Of a DNA stretch of 64,000 nucleotides, positions 42,907 through 52,347 are shown in pieces (the first letter of the stretch is position 1; each line of letters starts with the position of its first letter). The stretch is from NCBI RefSeq assembly GCF_001559775.1, contig NZ_LOHX01000073.1, forward strand, positions 1 to 64,000. The letters run 5' to 3'. A program made the translations under genes and the position numbers. The DNA is from Streptobacillus felis (GTDB taxonomy: Bacteria; Fusobacteriota; Fusobacteriia; Fusobacteriales; Leptotrichiaceae). Under the pieces are notes generated by a model. The model was not told the origin of the DNA. It searched no databases and saw nothing but the letters and a program-made list of their open reading frames with translations.

Positions 42907-44048
42907 AATATTTGAAATATATTTGTGTTTTAAGTCTACTATTTTCATGTACTAATATTGAAAATAGAGCTAATAAAAACATTGAAAAGCAAGTAATATA
43001 CAATAATCAGAATAAAGTTTTAAGAGATGATGTTAGAGTTAGACTAAGTAATTTGGAGAAAAATAAATTGGATATTATTTTAGATCAAAACATGCTTATT
43101 AATGGAGTAACTCCAAATAATTTATATATTAAAGTTGAAGCTGTTGATAATACTATATATATAGATGGAGAAAGTTTTGACAAAATATATATTACTAATG
43201 AAAATAGTATTATTAAAATCGGGAAATATTATTTTTATGGAGATATTGAAATAAAAGCACTTGATTCTAAATTGATATTAATAAATAAATTAAATATGGA
43301 GAAATATTTATTAGGAGTAATCCCTTTTGAAATGCCTGCATCATTTCCTTTGGAAGCATTAAAAGCACAAACTGTAATTGCAAGAAGTTATGCATATAGA
43401 AATATTTTGAGAAATAAAAAAGATTTTGATCTATATGATGGAACTATATCTCAAGTTTATCAAGGAATACCTAATAATAGTGTAGATAATGTAAAAAGAG
43501 CAATTAATGAAACTAAAGGTGAAGTAATTGTATATAACAATAATATTATAGATGCAGTATTTCATTCATATAGTGGTGGTTATACAGCTAGTGGTAAAGA
43601 AGTATGGGGGAATGATGTTCCGTATTTACAAGCTGTAGAAGATAATTTTTCTAAAGGTGTACATTCTTCAGTACTAACATGGGAATTTAACATTGATAAA
43701 AATACATTGAATGAGAAAATTGGATTTATACCTATAGATTTTGATATTAAATATTCTGAAAGTAAAAGAGTAACAAGTTTAATATTATACAACGAAGATC
43801 ATACTAAAGAATATATTTTTACTGGCAATAGTTTTAGAAAAATGTTCTCTTTATCAAAAATTAAATCAACATCTTTTACTATAAATTTAAATGATGAAGG
43901 TATGAAAGTTGTTGGTTCGGGATATGGACATGGTGTTGGTTTTTCACAATGGAGTTCTAAGACTATGGCCATAGATCATAATATGAACTATATTGATATT
44001 ATAAAATATTTCTATAAGGATGTAAGTGTTTTAAAGAAAGGTGAATAA
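42903..44048 (+). CDS. SpoIID/LytB-domain lipoprotein
   Basis: 381 residues. A lipobox LLFSC near residue 16 suggests lipid anchoring. The SpoIID core shows YLLGVIPFEMPASFPLEALK, AQTVIARSYAYRN, VFHSYSGGYTASGKEVWGN and GSGYGHGVGFSQW. SpoIID acts on peptidoglycan in sporulation; related proteins occur in non-sporulating bacteria as cell-wall amidase enhancers or lytic transglycosylases. There is no sporulation context here. Paired with mltG, so a role in glycan processing is likely. It overlaps the first codon of tilS. Confidence 0.85.
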   Translation: MKYLKYICVLSLLFSCTNIENRANKNIEKQVIYNNQNKVLRDDVRVRLSNLEKNKLDIILDQNMLINGVTPNNLYIKVEAVDNTIYIDGESFDKIYITNENSIIKIGKYYFYGDIEIKALDSKLILINKLNMEKYLLGVIPFEMPASFPLEALKAQTVIARSYAYRNILRNKKDFDLYDGTISQVYQGIPNNSVDNVKRAINETKGEVIVYNNNIIDAVFHSYSGGYTASGKEVWGNDVPYLQAVEDNFSKGVHSSVLTWEFNIDKNTLNEKIGFIPIDFDIKYSESKRVTSLILYNEDHTKEYIFTGNSFRKMFSLSKIKSTSFTINLNDEGMKVVGSGYGHGVGFSQWSSKTMAIDHNMNYIDIIKYFYKDVSVLKKGE

Positions 44049-44049
44049 A

Positions 44050-45243
44050 ATGTTCAGAAATTTTATTACAGAACATAATTTAATAGAAAAAAATGATAAA
44101 ATACTAATTGCATTTTCTGGAGGTCCTGATTCAGTTTATTTATTAGAAAGATTACTTGAAATAAAAAATGAATATAATCTTGAAATATTTTTAGGTTATG
44201 TAAATCATAATTTTAGAGATGATGTATATAAAGATATTACTCTTGTTAAAAATATTGCTGATAAATATAATTTAGGATATAAAATACTTGATATACATTT
44301 AGAAAGATTTTCTGAGGAAAAAGCAAGGGAATATAGATATAAAGTTTTAAATGATTTAATGATAGAAATAGGTTATGATAAAATAGCTACAGGACACAAT
44401 AAAAGTGATAATGCTGAAACTATTATTTTTAATATAATCAGGGGTTGTGGACTAGATGGTTTAAAAGGAATTAGTGTTAAAAGAGATAATATTATTAGGC
44501 CTATATTATATATTAAAAAATCAGATATTTTAAAACAAGTATTTAATGATTATATTGTAGATAGTACAAATTTAGAAAATGATTACAGTAGAAATAAAAT
44601 TAGAAATTTAGTTTTTCCAATACTAAATGAAATTAATAATAAATCAATTGATAATATTACTAAATTATATAAAAATATAACTAATAATTATGATGAAAAT
44701 TATAACTATATTATTAATAAATTAAAAGAATTTGATATTGAATTGAATAGTAATAAAATAGAACAAATATATAAAATATTAAATAAAGAAGAAAGTAAAA
44801 TAATAAATTTAGGTAATGGATATTATTGGTATAAATCGTATGATGTAAATAAAATTATTACCAAAAATGAATTAGATGATAAATGTATTAATGATACTTT
44901 AACCATTGATAATGAAGTAATTTATAATGGATATGTTATAGGGTATACAAGTGGTGTTAGACTTGAAAAAATATCAAATAAAATGTATAATATACTTAGT
45001 TTAGATACTTTTAATGAAGATTCTATTTTTGATATTAGAACTAGAAATGATGGAGATAGAATAGGTAATAAAAAATTGAAAAAATTATTTATAGATAATA
45101 AAATTGATAAACTTGAAAGAGATAGAATGCCTATAATAAGTTATAATGATGAAATAGTTATGGTAGGTGATTTATTTAAAGTTAAAAATAAAAGTTCTAT
45201 AAATAAATATTATTTATATATTAGGAGAAATGATGGAAGATAA
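44050..45243 (+). CDS. tilS: tRNA(Ile)-lysidine synthase
   Basis: TilS converts C34 of tRNA-Ile(CAU) to lysidine so that AUA is read as isoleucine, which matters in an AT-rich genome. The PP-loop motif FSGGPDSVYLLE is near residue 24. HNKSDNAETIIFNIIRGCGLDGL and RPILYIKKSDIL are typical. The C-terminal substrate domain ends in RNDGRIGNKK-like and KLERDRMPII sequence. 397 residues. GTG 44041 is possible; AAAGGTGAATAAA fits ATG 44050. It overlaps ftsH by 11 bases. Confidence 0.95.
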   Translation: MFRNFITEHNLIEKNDKILIAFSGGPDSVYLLERLLEIKNEYNLEIFLGYVNHNFRDDVYKDITLVKNIADKYNLGYKILDIHLERFSEEKAREYRYKVLNDLMIEIGYDKIATGHNKSDNAETIIFNIIRGCGLDGLKGISVKRDNIIRPILYIKKSDILKQVFNDYIVDSTNLENDYSRNKIRNLVFPILNEINNKSIDNITKLYKNITNNYDENYNYIINKLKEFDIELNSNKIEQIYKILNKEESKIINLGNGYYWYKSYDVNKIITKNELDDKCINDTLTIDNEVIYNGYVIGYTSGVRLEKISNKMYNILSLDTFNEDSIFDIRTRNDGDRIGNKKLKKLFIDNKIDKLERDRMPIISYNDEIVMVGDLFKVKNKSSINKYYLYIRRNDGR

Positions 45244-47287
45244 AAATATTAAAGATGATGAACTAATTGATGATGAAAATCAAAATCAAGAAGAACATCA
45301 AGAAAAAGAGAAAGATAAAAAGGAAGAAATTCCTAAAAAACCCAAAAAGAAGGTATATATTTCTGATGATGAAAATGCAGAAGAAATAAAAAGAAGAATA
45401 GATAGTTTAAAAAATAAAAATAATAATGTAGTTTTTAGAATTAAGCCATCAATATTTTTCTTTATAATATTGGTCATGATTTCATTACTTTATTACTTAT
45501 ATGGGAATAAAGCTACTCTTTTTGAAGAAAAACGTGAAGTTAGTTATACTCAATTTGTAAATAAAGTTAAACAAGGTGAAATTACTGAAATTAGAGAAGG
45601 AGATGAAACTTTAACTGGTATAAAAAAAGTTGCAGGAAAAGTTGAAGTTTTTGAAACAAATAAATTAACTAATAGATTAGGACAAGATACTAATTTAATG
45701 GATGTAGTTAGAGATAAAAATGTAAATGTTATAGTTTTAGGGACTCCTATTTCAACAGTTTTAACTCGTGCATTGTTTAGTTTTGCCCCTATACTTATGC
45801 TTTTATTTTTAATGTATTTTATTAATAAAAGGATGATGGGTGGTTCCGGAGGTGGAATGGGTAATCCATTTAATATAGGTAAAGGTAAAGGTAAATTAAG
45901 TGAAAGACCTAATGTTAAATTTTCAGATGTTGCTGGTTTAACAGAAGAAAAAGAAGAGTTAAGAGAAATAGTTGAATTTCTTAAAAATCCTTCAAGATTT
46001 GAAAAAGCAGGAGCAAGAGTTCCTAAAGGCGTTTTACTTTTAGGTGAGCCAGGTACTGGTAAAACTTTACTTGCAAAAGCTGTTGCAGGTGAATCAGAAG
46101 CAGCATTTTTCCCTATCTCAGGTTCTGAATTTATAGAACTTTATGTGGGGGTAGGTGCATCTCGTGTTAGAGAATTATTTAAAGATGCTAAGAAAGAATC
46201 TCCTGCTATAATATTTATAGACGAAATAGATGCTGTTGGACGTAAGAGAGGACAGAATAAAAATGGTGGTGGAGGTAATGAAGAAAGAGAACAAACACTT
46301 AACCAATTGTTAGTTGAAATGGATGGATTTGAAACTGATCAAAGAATTATAGTTATGGCTGCAACTAATAGAGCTGATGTATTAGATCCGGCTTTATTAA
46401 GAGGTGGTAGATTTGATAGAAGAATTGAAGTTTCAAGACCTGATGTTAAAGGTAGAATAGAAATATTAAAAGTTCATAGTAGAAATAAAAAGTTATCAAA
46501 TGATGTAAAATTAGAAGATATTGCAAAAATTACACCAGGATTTGTAGGAGCTGATTTAGAAAATCTATTAAATGAAGCTGCTATATTAGCTGCTAGAAAA
46601 AATAATGAAGTTATTACAATGGAAGATTTAGATGAAGCAGTGGATAAAGTAGGTATGGGTCTTGGACAAAAAAGTAAAATTATTTCTAAGAGAGATAAGG
46701 AAATGTTAGCATATCATGAAGGTGGACATGCTCTTGTTGCTTCATTAATTCCTTTTGCAAGTAAGGTTCATAAAGTTACTATAATACCTCGTGGTGATGC
46801 AGGTGGATATATGATGCCTTTACCAGAAGAAACTTTAGGTAAAACAAGAGAACAAATTTTAGCAGAAATTAAGGTATTATTTGCTGGAAGAGCCGCAGAA
46901 GAATTGATGATGGATGATATTGCAACTGGAGCATATTCTGATATTAAAAGGGCTACAGAACTTGCTAAACTATTGATTAGTAGTGTAGGTATGAGTGAAT
47001 TAGGACCTATTAATTATGAGCATTCTGATAATGGATTTATGCTTTCATCAGATATGAGTAATGAAACAGCCAGAGAAATTGATTTAGAAGTAAGAAAATT
47101 ACTTAAGGAAAAATATTCTGAAACTTTAAATCTTTTAAGAGATAATAAAGATAAATTAGAAAATATAGCTAAACTACTTAAAGAAAAAGAAACAGTAACT
47201 GGTTCTGAAATAAGAGCTATAGTATCTGGTTTATCTGTAGACGAAGTATTAAACTTAAATGATGAAGATTTAGAAAAATATTATTAA
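45233..47287 (+). CDS. ftsH: ATP-dependent zinc metalloprotease FtsH
   Basis: Membrane AAA+ protease that degrades misfolded membrane proteins and regulators. About 684 residues: an unusually charged N-terminal tail (~1-65), a first helix ~70-90 ([17 protein letters not shown]), a second helix near 180-200, Walker A GEPGTGKT, pore loop [10 protein letters not shown], Walker [12 protein letters not shown], the SRH motif and the zinc site HEGGH (most FtsH have HEAGH). Two ATGs lie in tandem (45230, 45233); spacing to AGGAG favours the second. It overlaps tilS. Confidence 0.97.
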   Translation: MEDKNIKDDELIDDENQNQEEHQEKEKDKKEEIPKKPKKKVYISDDENAEEIKRRIDSLKNKNNNVVFRIKPSIFFFIILVMISLLYYLYGNKATLFEEKREVSYTQFVNKVKQGEITEIREGDETLTGIKKVAGKVEVFETNKLTNRLGQDTNLMDVVRDKNVNVIVLGTPISTVLTRALFSFAPILMLLFLMYFINKRMMGGSGGGMGNPFNIGKGKGKLSERPNVKFSDVAGLTEEKEELREIVEFLKNPSRFEKAGARVPKGVLLLGEPGTGKTLLAKAVAGESEAAFFPISGSEFIELYVGVGASRVRELFKDAKKESPAIIFIDEIDAVGRKRGQNKNGGGGNEEREQTLNQLLVEMDGFETDQRIIVMAATNRADVLDPALLRGGRFDRRIEVSRPDVKGRIEILKVHSRNKKLSNDVKLEDIAKITPGFVGADLENLLNEAAILAARKNNEVITMEDLDEAVDKVGMGLGQKSKIISKRDKEMLAYHEGGHALVASLIPFASKVHKVTIIPRGDAGGYMMPLPEETLGKTREQILAEIKVLFAGRAAEELMMDDIATGAYSDIKRATELAKLLISSVGMSELGPINYEHSDNGFMLSSDMSNETAREIDLEVRKLLKEKYSETLNLLRDNKDKLENIAKLLKEKETVTGSEIRAIVSGLSVDEVLNLNDEDLEKYY

Positions 47288-47304
47288 ATATATGATATAA
47301 CACC

Positions 47305-47333
47305 TTGACAAAATCCAAAAAATTTTGTAGAAT
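47305..47333 (+). promoter_or_regulatory. Strong promoter of rpmF
   Basis: Perfect TTGACA (47305-47310), a 17-base spacer and TAGAAT (47328-47333). An untranslated leader of about 60 bases follows. Confidence 0.8.
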
Positions 47334-47351
47334 AGAGTGTATTAATACGAA

Positions 47352-47387
47352 ATTACATGTAATGACATAATTACAATTAAATTATGT
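47352..47387 (+). promoter_or_regulatory. Structured leader of rpmF
   Basis: The palindrome ATTACATGTAAT (47352-47363) is followed by an 8-bp hairpin (47365-47372 with 47380-47387) that ends two bases before the AAAGGAG ribosome site. It could affect translation of L32 or bind a protein. In so AT-rich a region such a stem may also arise by chance. Confidence 0.3.
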
Positions 47388-47402
47388 AGAAAGGAGCTCA
47401 AA

Positions 47403-47594
47403 ATGGCAGTACCTAAGAAAAGAACGTCAAAAGCGAAAAGAAATATGAGAAGAGCACATGATTCAATAAATGCTCCGCAATTCGTTGTTGAAGCAAATGG
47501 TAGTGTAAGAAGACCTCACAGATTAAATCTTGAAACAGGTGAATATAGAGGAAGAAAAGTACTAAAAGCATCAGCAGAAGAAATAGTTGAATAG
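47403..47594 (+). CDS. rpmF: 50S ribosomal protein L32 (zinc-free type)
   Basis: 63 residues. MAVPKKRTSKAKRNMRRAHD is the standard L32 opening. The middle, where zinc-binding forms have two CxxC pairs, has no Cys at all (FVVEANGSVRRPHRLNLETG), so this is the C-minus form. Strong AAAGGAG. L32 is often preceded by a DUF177 gene and followed by plsX-fabH; here it stands alone between a promoter and a terminator. Confidence 0.96.
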   Translation: MAVPKKRTSKAKRNMRRAHDSINAPQFVVEANGSVRRPHRLNLETGEYRGRKVLKASAEEIVE

Positions 47595-47597
47595 ATA

Positions 47598-47626
47598 AAA
47601 TACATCTTTTAGATGTATTTTTTTTT
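47598..47626 (+). terminator. Intrinsic terminator after rpmF
   Basis: Stem 47598-47607 with 47611-47620 has a 3-base loop and is followed by Ts. Confidence 0.82.
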
Positions 47627-47641
47627 AAGGAGGTAAATGGT

Positions 47642-48496
47642 ATGTATTTATTACATTTTTTTAGGAATTTGTTTCATAAAAAAAATACGGGTATATTAAT
47701 ATTTTTCTTTATTAATATAATGTTTATATATTTTTTATTTAGTTTAGCTGGAACAAGTTCTTTTAATTTTATATATGCAATTTTATTATATCTTTTTTCT
47801 TTATATATAGCATTATCGCCTATTGGTGAAAGAATAATAAGATGGCAACTTGGTTGTAAGCAAATTACTGATCCTGTTGTTAAAAATAGGTTGGATAGAA
47901 TATTTTATGAGGTATATAATAAAGCTAATATATCTAATCCAGAATTAGCAGATGATATAGAGATATTTATGACTAATGATATGTATATGAATGCTTTTGC
48001 TACTGGTCGTAAAACAATTTGTGTTACAAGAGGTTTATATGAAAATCTAAATGATGAACAAATAGAAGCAGTTTTAGCACATGAGTTTTCTCATATATTA
48101 CATAAAGATACAGATTTATTGTTGATAATAATGGTAAGTAATATGATAATGAACTTTATTTTAATAATTGCTAGAAGTTTTGCTCATATATTTGCTGTAA
48201 ATATGTCAAAAGAAAAAGGATATTCATATGCACGTTCTAGAATAATGATAGATTTACTAATTTCAGGTGTATTTCAAATTTGGACTAAATTAGGAGTAAT
48301 GTTAGTTTTATCATCAAGTAGAAATCAAGAGTTTGTAGCAGATGGATATGCTAAAAAATTAGGCTATGGTGAAACACTTGCAAATGTATTATATATCTTA
48401 AATCAAGGTAATGTAGGGAAACATAGTTTGGCTCAAACTTTAATGTCATCACACCCTAGTGCAGGAGAAAGAATAGAAAAATTAAGAGAAGTATAA
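47642..48496 (+). CDS. htpX: M48-family zinc metalloprotease (HtpX-like)
   Basis: 284 residues. Two N-terminal membrane helices (about 18-38 and 42-60) and the zinc site HEFSHILHKDT (HExxH near 141) are seen, then two hydrophobic segments and the downstream Glu in NQEFVADGYAKKLG. The SHPSAGERI C terminus is typical of HtpX. The enzyme takes part in membrane protein quality control, alongside FtsH encoded just upstream. AAGGAGG precedes the ATG by eight bases. Confidence 0.9.
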   Translation: MYLLHFFRNLFHKKNTGILIFFFINIMFIYFLFSLAGTSSFNFIYAILLYLFSLYIALSPIGERIIRWQLGCKQITDPVVKNRLDRIFYEVYNKANISNPELADDIEIFMTNDMYMNAFATGRKTICVTRGLYENLNDEQIEAVLAHEFSHILHKDTDLLLIIMVSNMIMNFILIIARSFAHIFAVNMSKEKGYSYARSRIMIDLLISGVFQIWTKLGVMLVLSSSRNQEFVADGYAKKLGYGETLANVLYILNQGNVGKHSLAQTLMSSHPSAGERIEKLREV

Positions 48497-48499
48497 TTT

Positions 48500-48523
48500 A
48501 GGTGATTTTAATCACCTTTTTTT
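48500..48523 (+). terminator. Intrinsic terminator after htpX
   Basis: A 7-bp stem (48500-48506 with 48511-48517) has a 4-base loop and seven Ts. Confidence 0.82.
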
Positions 48524-48558
48524 ATTGTATTTACAAATATTTATACAACCTTTAATTA

Positions 48559-48587
48559 TTCACAAAAAGTCTAAAATATGATATAAT
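48559..48587 (+). promoter_or_regulatory. Promoter of the mutS2 operon
   Basis: TTCACA (48559-48564), 17 bases and TATAAT (48582-48587). Confidence 0.6.
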
Positions 48588-48620
48588 TTATAAGAATAGA
48601 TTTTTATAAGGGGTAATAAA

Positions 48621-50960
48621 ATGAACAAAAAATATGAAGTATTAGAATATCATAAAATACTAAATAATTTAATAGATAAATCAAAATTAGAAATTACAAA
48701 AGAAAAATTTATTGACTTAAAAATATATACAGAAAAAAGCGAATTGGATAAAGAATTTTCAATATTACAAGATTTATTAGATTTTTATAAATATGATGGT
48801 GGATTTGACTTAGAACAATTATCAAATATAAGAAGATTTTTAAAACCTATTTCTATTTTTGGTAATTATCTTGAATCAGAGGATTTAGATGAACTAAGAA
48901 AAAACTTGATAGTTTATAGAGTATCTAAATCTAGAGCTAAAAATGTAAGAGATAAATATAAACAAATATGGAATATATTTAAAGATGTTAATGATTTAAA
49001 AGATTTAGAAAACTTCATAGATGAGGTTGTAGATGATAATGGTAATATTAAAGATAATGCAAGTTTAACTTTGGTTGATATTAGAAAGCAAAAAACTATT
49101 ATATTTAATAATATTAAAGAGAAATTTGATGCTTTAATTAATAATAAGGATACACAAAGAGCTATTCAAGATAAGATTATTACTAAAAGAAATGAAAGAT
49201 ATGTAATTGCAATTAAAACAGATTTTAAAGGATTGGTAAGGGGTATAGAACATGATAGATCATCAACGGGTTCTACTTCATTTATTGAACCTTTAAACGT
49301 TGTTTCTTTAAATAATAAACTAAGAGAATATGAAGCAAGGGAAAAAGAAGAAATTAGAAAAATATTACTAAGAATAACTGAAATATTAAGAGGTAAATTA
49401 GAAGATTTAGAATTAGTTCAAGATATATTAGAAAGAATAGATTTCTTAAATGCTAAAGTTGAATATGCTATAGATACAAAATCTAATATACCTAAAATAA
49501 TAAATAATACTAAAATACATTTAGTGGATGCAAGACACCCTTTTATATCTAAAGATAAGGTTGTACCTTTAAGTTTTGATTTAGATGAACATGATAAAAT
49601 AATGTTGATTACAGGTCCTAATACTGGAGGAAAAACAGTTTCATTAAAAGTAGCAGGTTTATTTACTTTAATGGCACTTTCAGGACTTGCAATACCAGCA
49701 AGTGAAAAATCAATAATTGGTATGTTTGATAATGTACTTTCTGATATTGGTGATGAACAAAGTATAGAGCAGAGTCTTTCATCTTTTTCATCTCATGTTA
49801 GATCTATATCAGAAATTTTAAATCAAGCTACCTCTAAATCGTTAATTCTATTAGATGAGCTAGGTTCTGGTACAGATCCAAGTGAAGGTTCTGCTTTTGC
49901 AATGGCAATTATTGATCATATTTTAGAAAGAAAAATAAAATCTTTAATTACAACACACTATAGTCAAGTAAAAGCACATGCATATACTCATGAAGGAATT
50001 AAATCGGCTTCTATGGAATTTAATGCAGAAACTCTATCTCCTACTTATAGGTTACTTGTAGGTATACCTGGGGAATCAAATGCTTTAATTATTGCTTCTA
50101 AATATGGAATAAGTAAAGATATTATTGATAATGCAAAATCATATATTAGTGAAGATAATAGAGAAGTTGAAAAAATGTTATCTTCTATAAAAGAAAAAAA
50201 TGATACATTAGAAGCAATGAACTTGGAGGTTAACAAACTTAAGGAAGAATTAGCTAATGAAAAAGCTAATTATGAATACAAGATAGCTGAATTTGAAAAA
50301 GAAAAGAATAATGTATTAAAAGAAGCTTATGATAAAGCAGAAAACTATATTAAAGATATGCAAAATAAAGCAAAAGCTCTAGTAGATAAGATTAATTCTG
50401 ATAATGTAAAAAAAGAAGAAGCTAAAATTTTACAAAAGAATATGAATATGATAAAGCAATATATTGAAGATAGTAAAAAAGAAAATGTAGTTGTAAAAAA
50501 ATATACTAAGTCAGATATTAATTTTGAAGTTAATGAAGAAGTATTAGTAAAAACTTTAAATCAAGTTGGTAAGGTTATGAGAGTAATACCAGAAAAAAAT
50601 TCATTACAAGTTCAAGCAGGTATATTAAAAATAATGGTTTCTGTTGATGATGTAGCTAAAATACCAAAGAAAAAAAATACACGTCAAACTAATGTTGTTA
50701 ATGCAAAAGTAACATTAGTTAAAGGTGAAATAGATGTTAGAGGTAAAAATGCTGAAGAATCTATAGAGGAAATAGAAACATACTTTAATAGAGCAATTTT
50801 AAATGGATTTACAACTGTAGCAATTATTCATGGTAAAGGTACCATGGTACTTAGAAAAAAAATCCATGAATATTTAAAAAAATCAGTTTATGTTAAAGAA
50901 TTTAAGGATGGTCATCCAAGTGAGGGTGGGTTAGGAATAACTATTGTAACTTTAAAATAG
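48621..50960 (+). CDS. mutS2: Endonuclease MutS2 (Smr-domain)
   Basis: 779 residues. MutS2 binds branched DNA or stalled, collided ribosomes; it does not do mismatch repair. The ATPase has Walker A GPNTGGKT (near 335), IPASEKSIIGMFDNVLSDIG and LLDELGSGTDPSEG. A coiled coil follows (~520-620), then a C-terminal Smr nuclease domain: DVRGKNAEESIEEIETYF and IIHGKGTMVLRK (near 740). Mismatch-recognition domain I is absent, as expected. AAGGGG before the ATG. cysS follows 10 bases after. Confidence 0.95.
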   Translation: MNKKYEVLEYHKILNNLIDKSKLEITKEKFIDLKIYTEKSELDKEFSILQDLLDFYKYDGGFDLEQLSNIRRFLKPISIFGNYLESEDLDELRKNLIVYRVSKSRAKNVRDKYKQIWNIFKDVNDLKDLENFIDEVVDDNGNIKDNASLTLVDIRKQKTIIFNNIKEKFDALINNKDTQRAIQDKIITKRNERYVIAIKTDFKGLVRGIEHDRSSTGSTSFIEPLNVVSLNNKLREYEAREKEEIRKILLRITEILRGKLEDLELVQDILERIDFLNAKVEYAIDTKSNIPKIINNTKIHLVDARHPFISKDKVVPLSFDLDEHDKIMLITGPNTGGKTVSLKVAGLFTLMALSGLAIPASEKSIIGMFDNVLSDIGDEQSIEQSLSSFSSHVRSISEILNQATSKSLILLDELGSGTDPSEGSAFAMAIIDHILERKIKSLITTHYSQVKAHAYTHEGIKSASMEFNAETLSPTYRLLVGIPGESNALIIASKYGISKDIIDNAKSYISEDNREVEKMLSSIKEKNDTLEAMNLEVNKLKEELANEKANYEYKIAEFEKEKNNVLKEAYDKAENYIKDMQNKAKALVDKINSDNVKKEEAKILQKNMNMIKQYIEDSKKENVVVKKYTKSDINFEVNEEVLVKTLNQVGKVMRVIPEKNSLQVQAGILKIMVSVDDVAKIPKKKNTRQTNVVNAKVTLVKGEIDVRGKNAEESIEEIETYFNRAILNGFTTVAIIHGKGTMVLRKKIHEYLKKSVYVKEFKDGHPSEGGLGITIVTLK

Positions 50961-50970
50961 AGGAGTAATA

Positions 50971-52347
50971 ATGAAAATATATAATAGTTTAAATAATAAA
51001 TTAGAAGAGTTTATACCAATAGAAAAAAATAAAGTTGGAATATATGTTTGTGGGCCAACTGTTTATAACTTTATACATTTTGGAAATTCTCGTCCTGTAA
51101 TAGTATTTGATACTTTAGCAAGACATTTTATTAATAAAGGGTATGAAGTAAATTTTGTTCAAAATTTTACAGATATTGATGATAAAATTATTAAAAGAAG
51201 TATAGAAGAAAATTTATCCTTTGAAGAAGTTTCTGAAAAATACATAAAAGAATTTATGAATGATATTCAAAAATTAAATATATTAAACATTGTTAAAAGA
51301 CCAAGGGTTAGTGAATATATTCCTCAAATAATAAAAATGATAGAAAATTTAATAGATAATGGTTATGCTTATGTTTCTGGTGGAGATGTATTATTTAGAG
51401 TAAATAATTATTCAGATTACGGGAAATTATCTAATCAAAAAATAGAAGATTTAAGTGTTGCTGTTAGAATAGATAAGAATGAAAAAAAAGAAAACCCCTT
51501 AGATTTTGTACTTTGGAAAGAGAAGAAGGACAACGAACCATTTTGGGATTCTCCTTTTTCAAAAGGAAGACCGGGATGGCATATAGAATGTTCAGCGATG
51601 AGCAAAGAATTTTTAGGTGATAATTTTGATATACATGCTGGGGGTATAGATTTATTATTTCCTCATCATGAAAATGAAAGAGCACAAAGTATTTGTTCTT
51701 GTAATGAAAAATCAACATTTGCTAGATATTGGATGCATAATGGATTTTTAGAGATTAACGGAGAAAAAATGAGTAAATCTTTAGGTAACTTTATTACTCT
51801 AAAAGATGTATTAAAAAATTATTCTGGAGATATAGTTAGATTTTTTATGTTATCTACTCATTATAGAAAACCTATTAATTATTCTATAGAAAATTTAGAA
51901 ATTTCAAAAAAGACTTTGCAGTCAATTATTGAGAATATTTCTAGATACAAAAAAATAGACATAATTAATTCAAAAAATGATGATGATATAAAAGATTATA
52001 TAAGAGAATTTGAAAATAATTTTAATTCAGCATTAGATGATGATTTAAATACCCCACTTGCTATTTCACAAATACACGATTTAATTAGAAAAGTAAATAA
52101 AAAATTAAGTGAAAATAGTTTTAAAGAATTAGAATATGTAATTAATATTTTGGAAAAATATATAAAAAATGTGTTAGGAATAGAGATGGAAATAGAAAAA
52201 AATGATGAGATAACTGAAAAATTAATAGAATTATTAAATAGTATAAGAGATGAAGCAAGATTTAATAAAAATTATGCATTATCTGATAAAATACGTGATG
52301 AATTACTAAAATTAGGTATAAAAACATCTGATAGAAAGGTAAAATAA
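50971..52347 (+). CDS. cysS: Cysteinyl-tRNA synthetase
   Basis: 458 residues. HIGH motif variant HFGNSRP (near 32), zinc-binding CGPTVYN (Cys28), HIECSAM and HHENERAQS, and the KMSKSLGNF motif (near 270) for ATP binding. Length fits bacterial CysRS. AGAGGAG precedes the ATG. mreB starts one base after the stop. Confidence 0.97.
   Translation: MKIYNSLNNKLEEFIPIEKNKVGIYVCGPTVYNFIHFGNSRPVIVFDTLARHFINKGYEVNFVQNFTDIDDKIIKRSIEENLSFEEVSEKYIKEFMNDIQKLNILNIVKRPRVSEYIPQIIKMIENLIDNGYAYVSGGDVLFRVNNYSDYGKLSNQKIEDLSVAVRIDKNEKKENPLDFVLWKEKKDNEPFWDSPFSKGRPGWHIECSAMSKEFLGDNFDIHAGGIDLLFPHHENERAQSICSCNEKSTFARYWMHNGFLEINGEKMSKSLGNFITLKDVLKNYSGDIVRFFMLSTHYRKPINYSIENLEISKKTLQSIIENISRYKKIDIINSKNDDDIKDYIREFENNFNSALDDDLNTPLAISQIHDLIRKVNKKLSENSFKELEYVINILEKYIKNVLGIEMEIEKNDEITEKLIELLNSIRDEARFNKNYALSDKIRDELLKLGIKTSDRKVK

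Noticed and set aside
45233-47287. Inactive FtsH because of HEGGH in place of HEAGH
   Set aside because: The HExxH zinc ligands and catalytic Glu are intact and the Ala to Gly change is at a non-ligand position.
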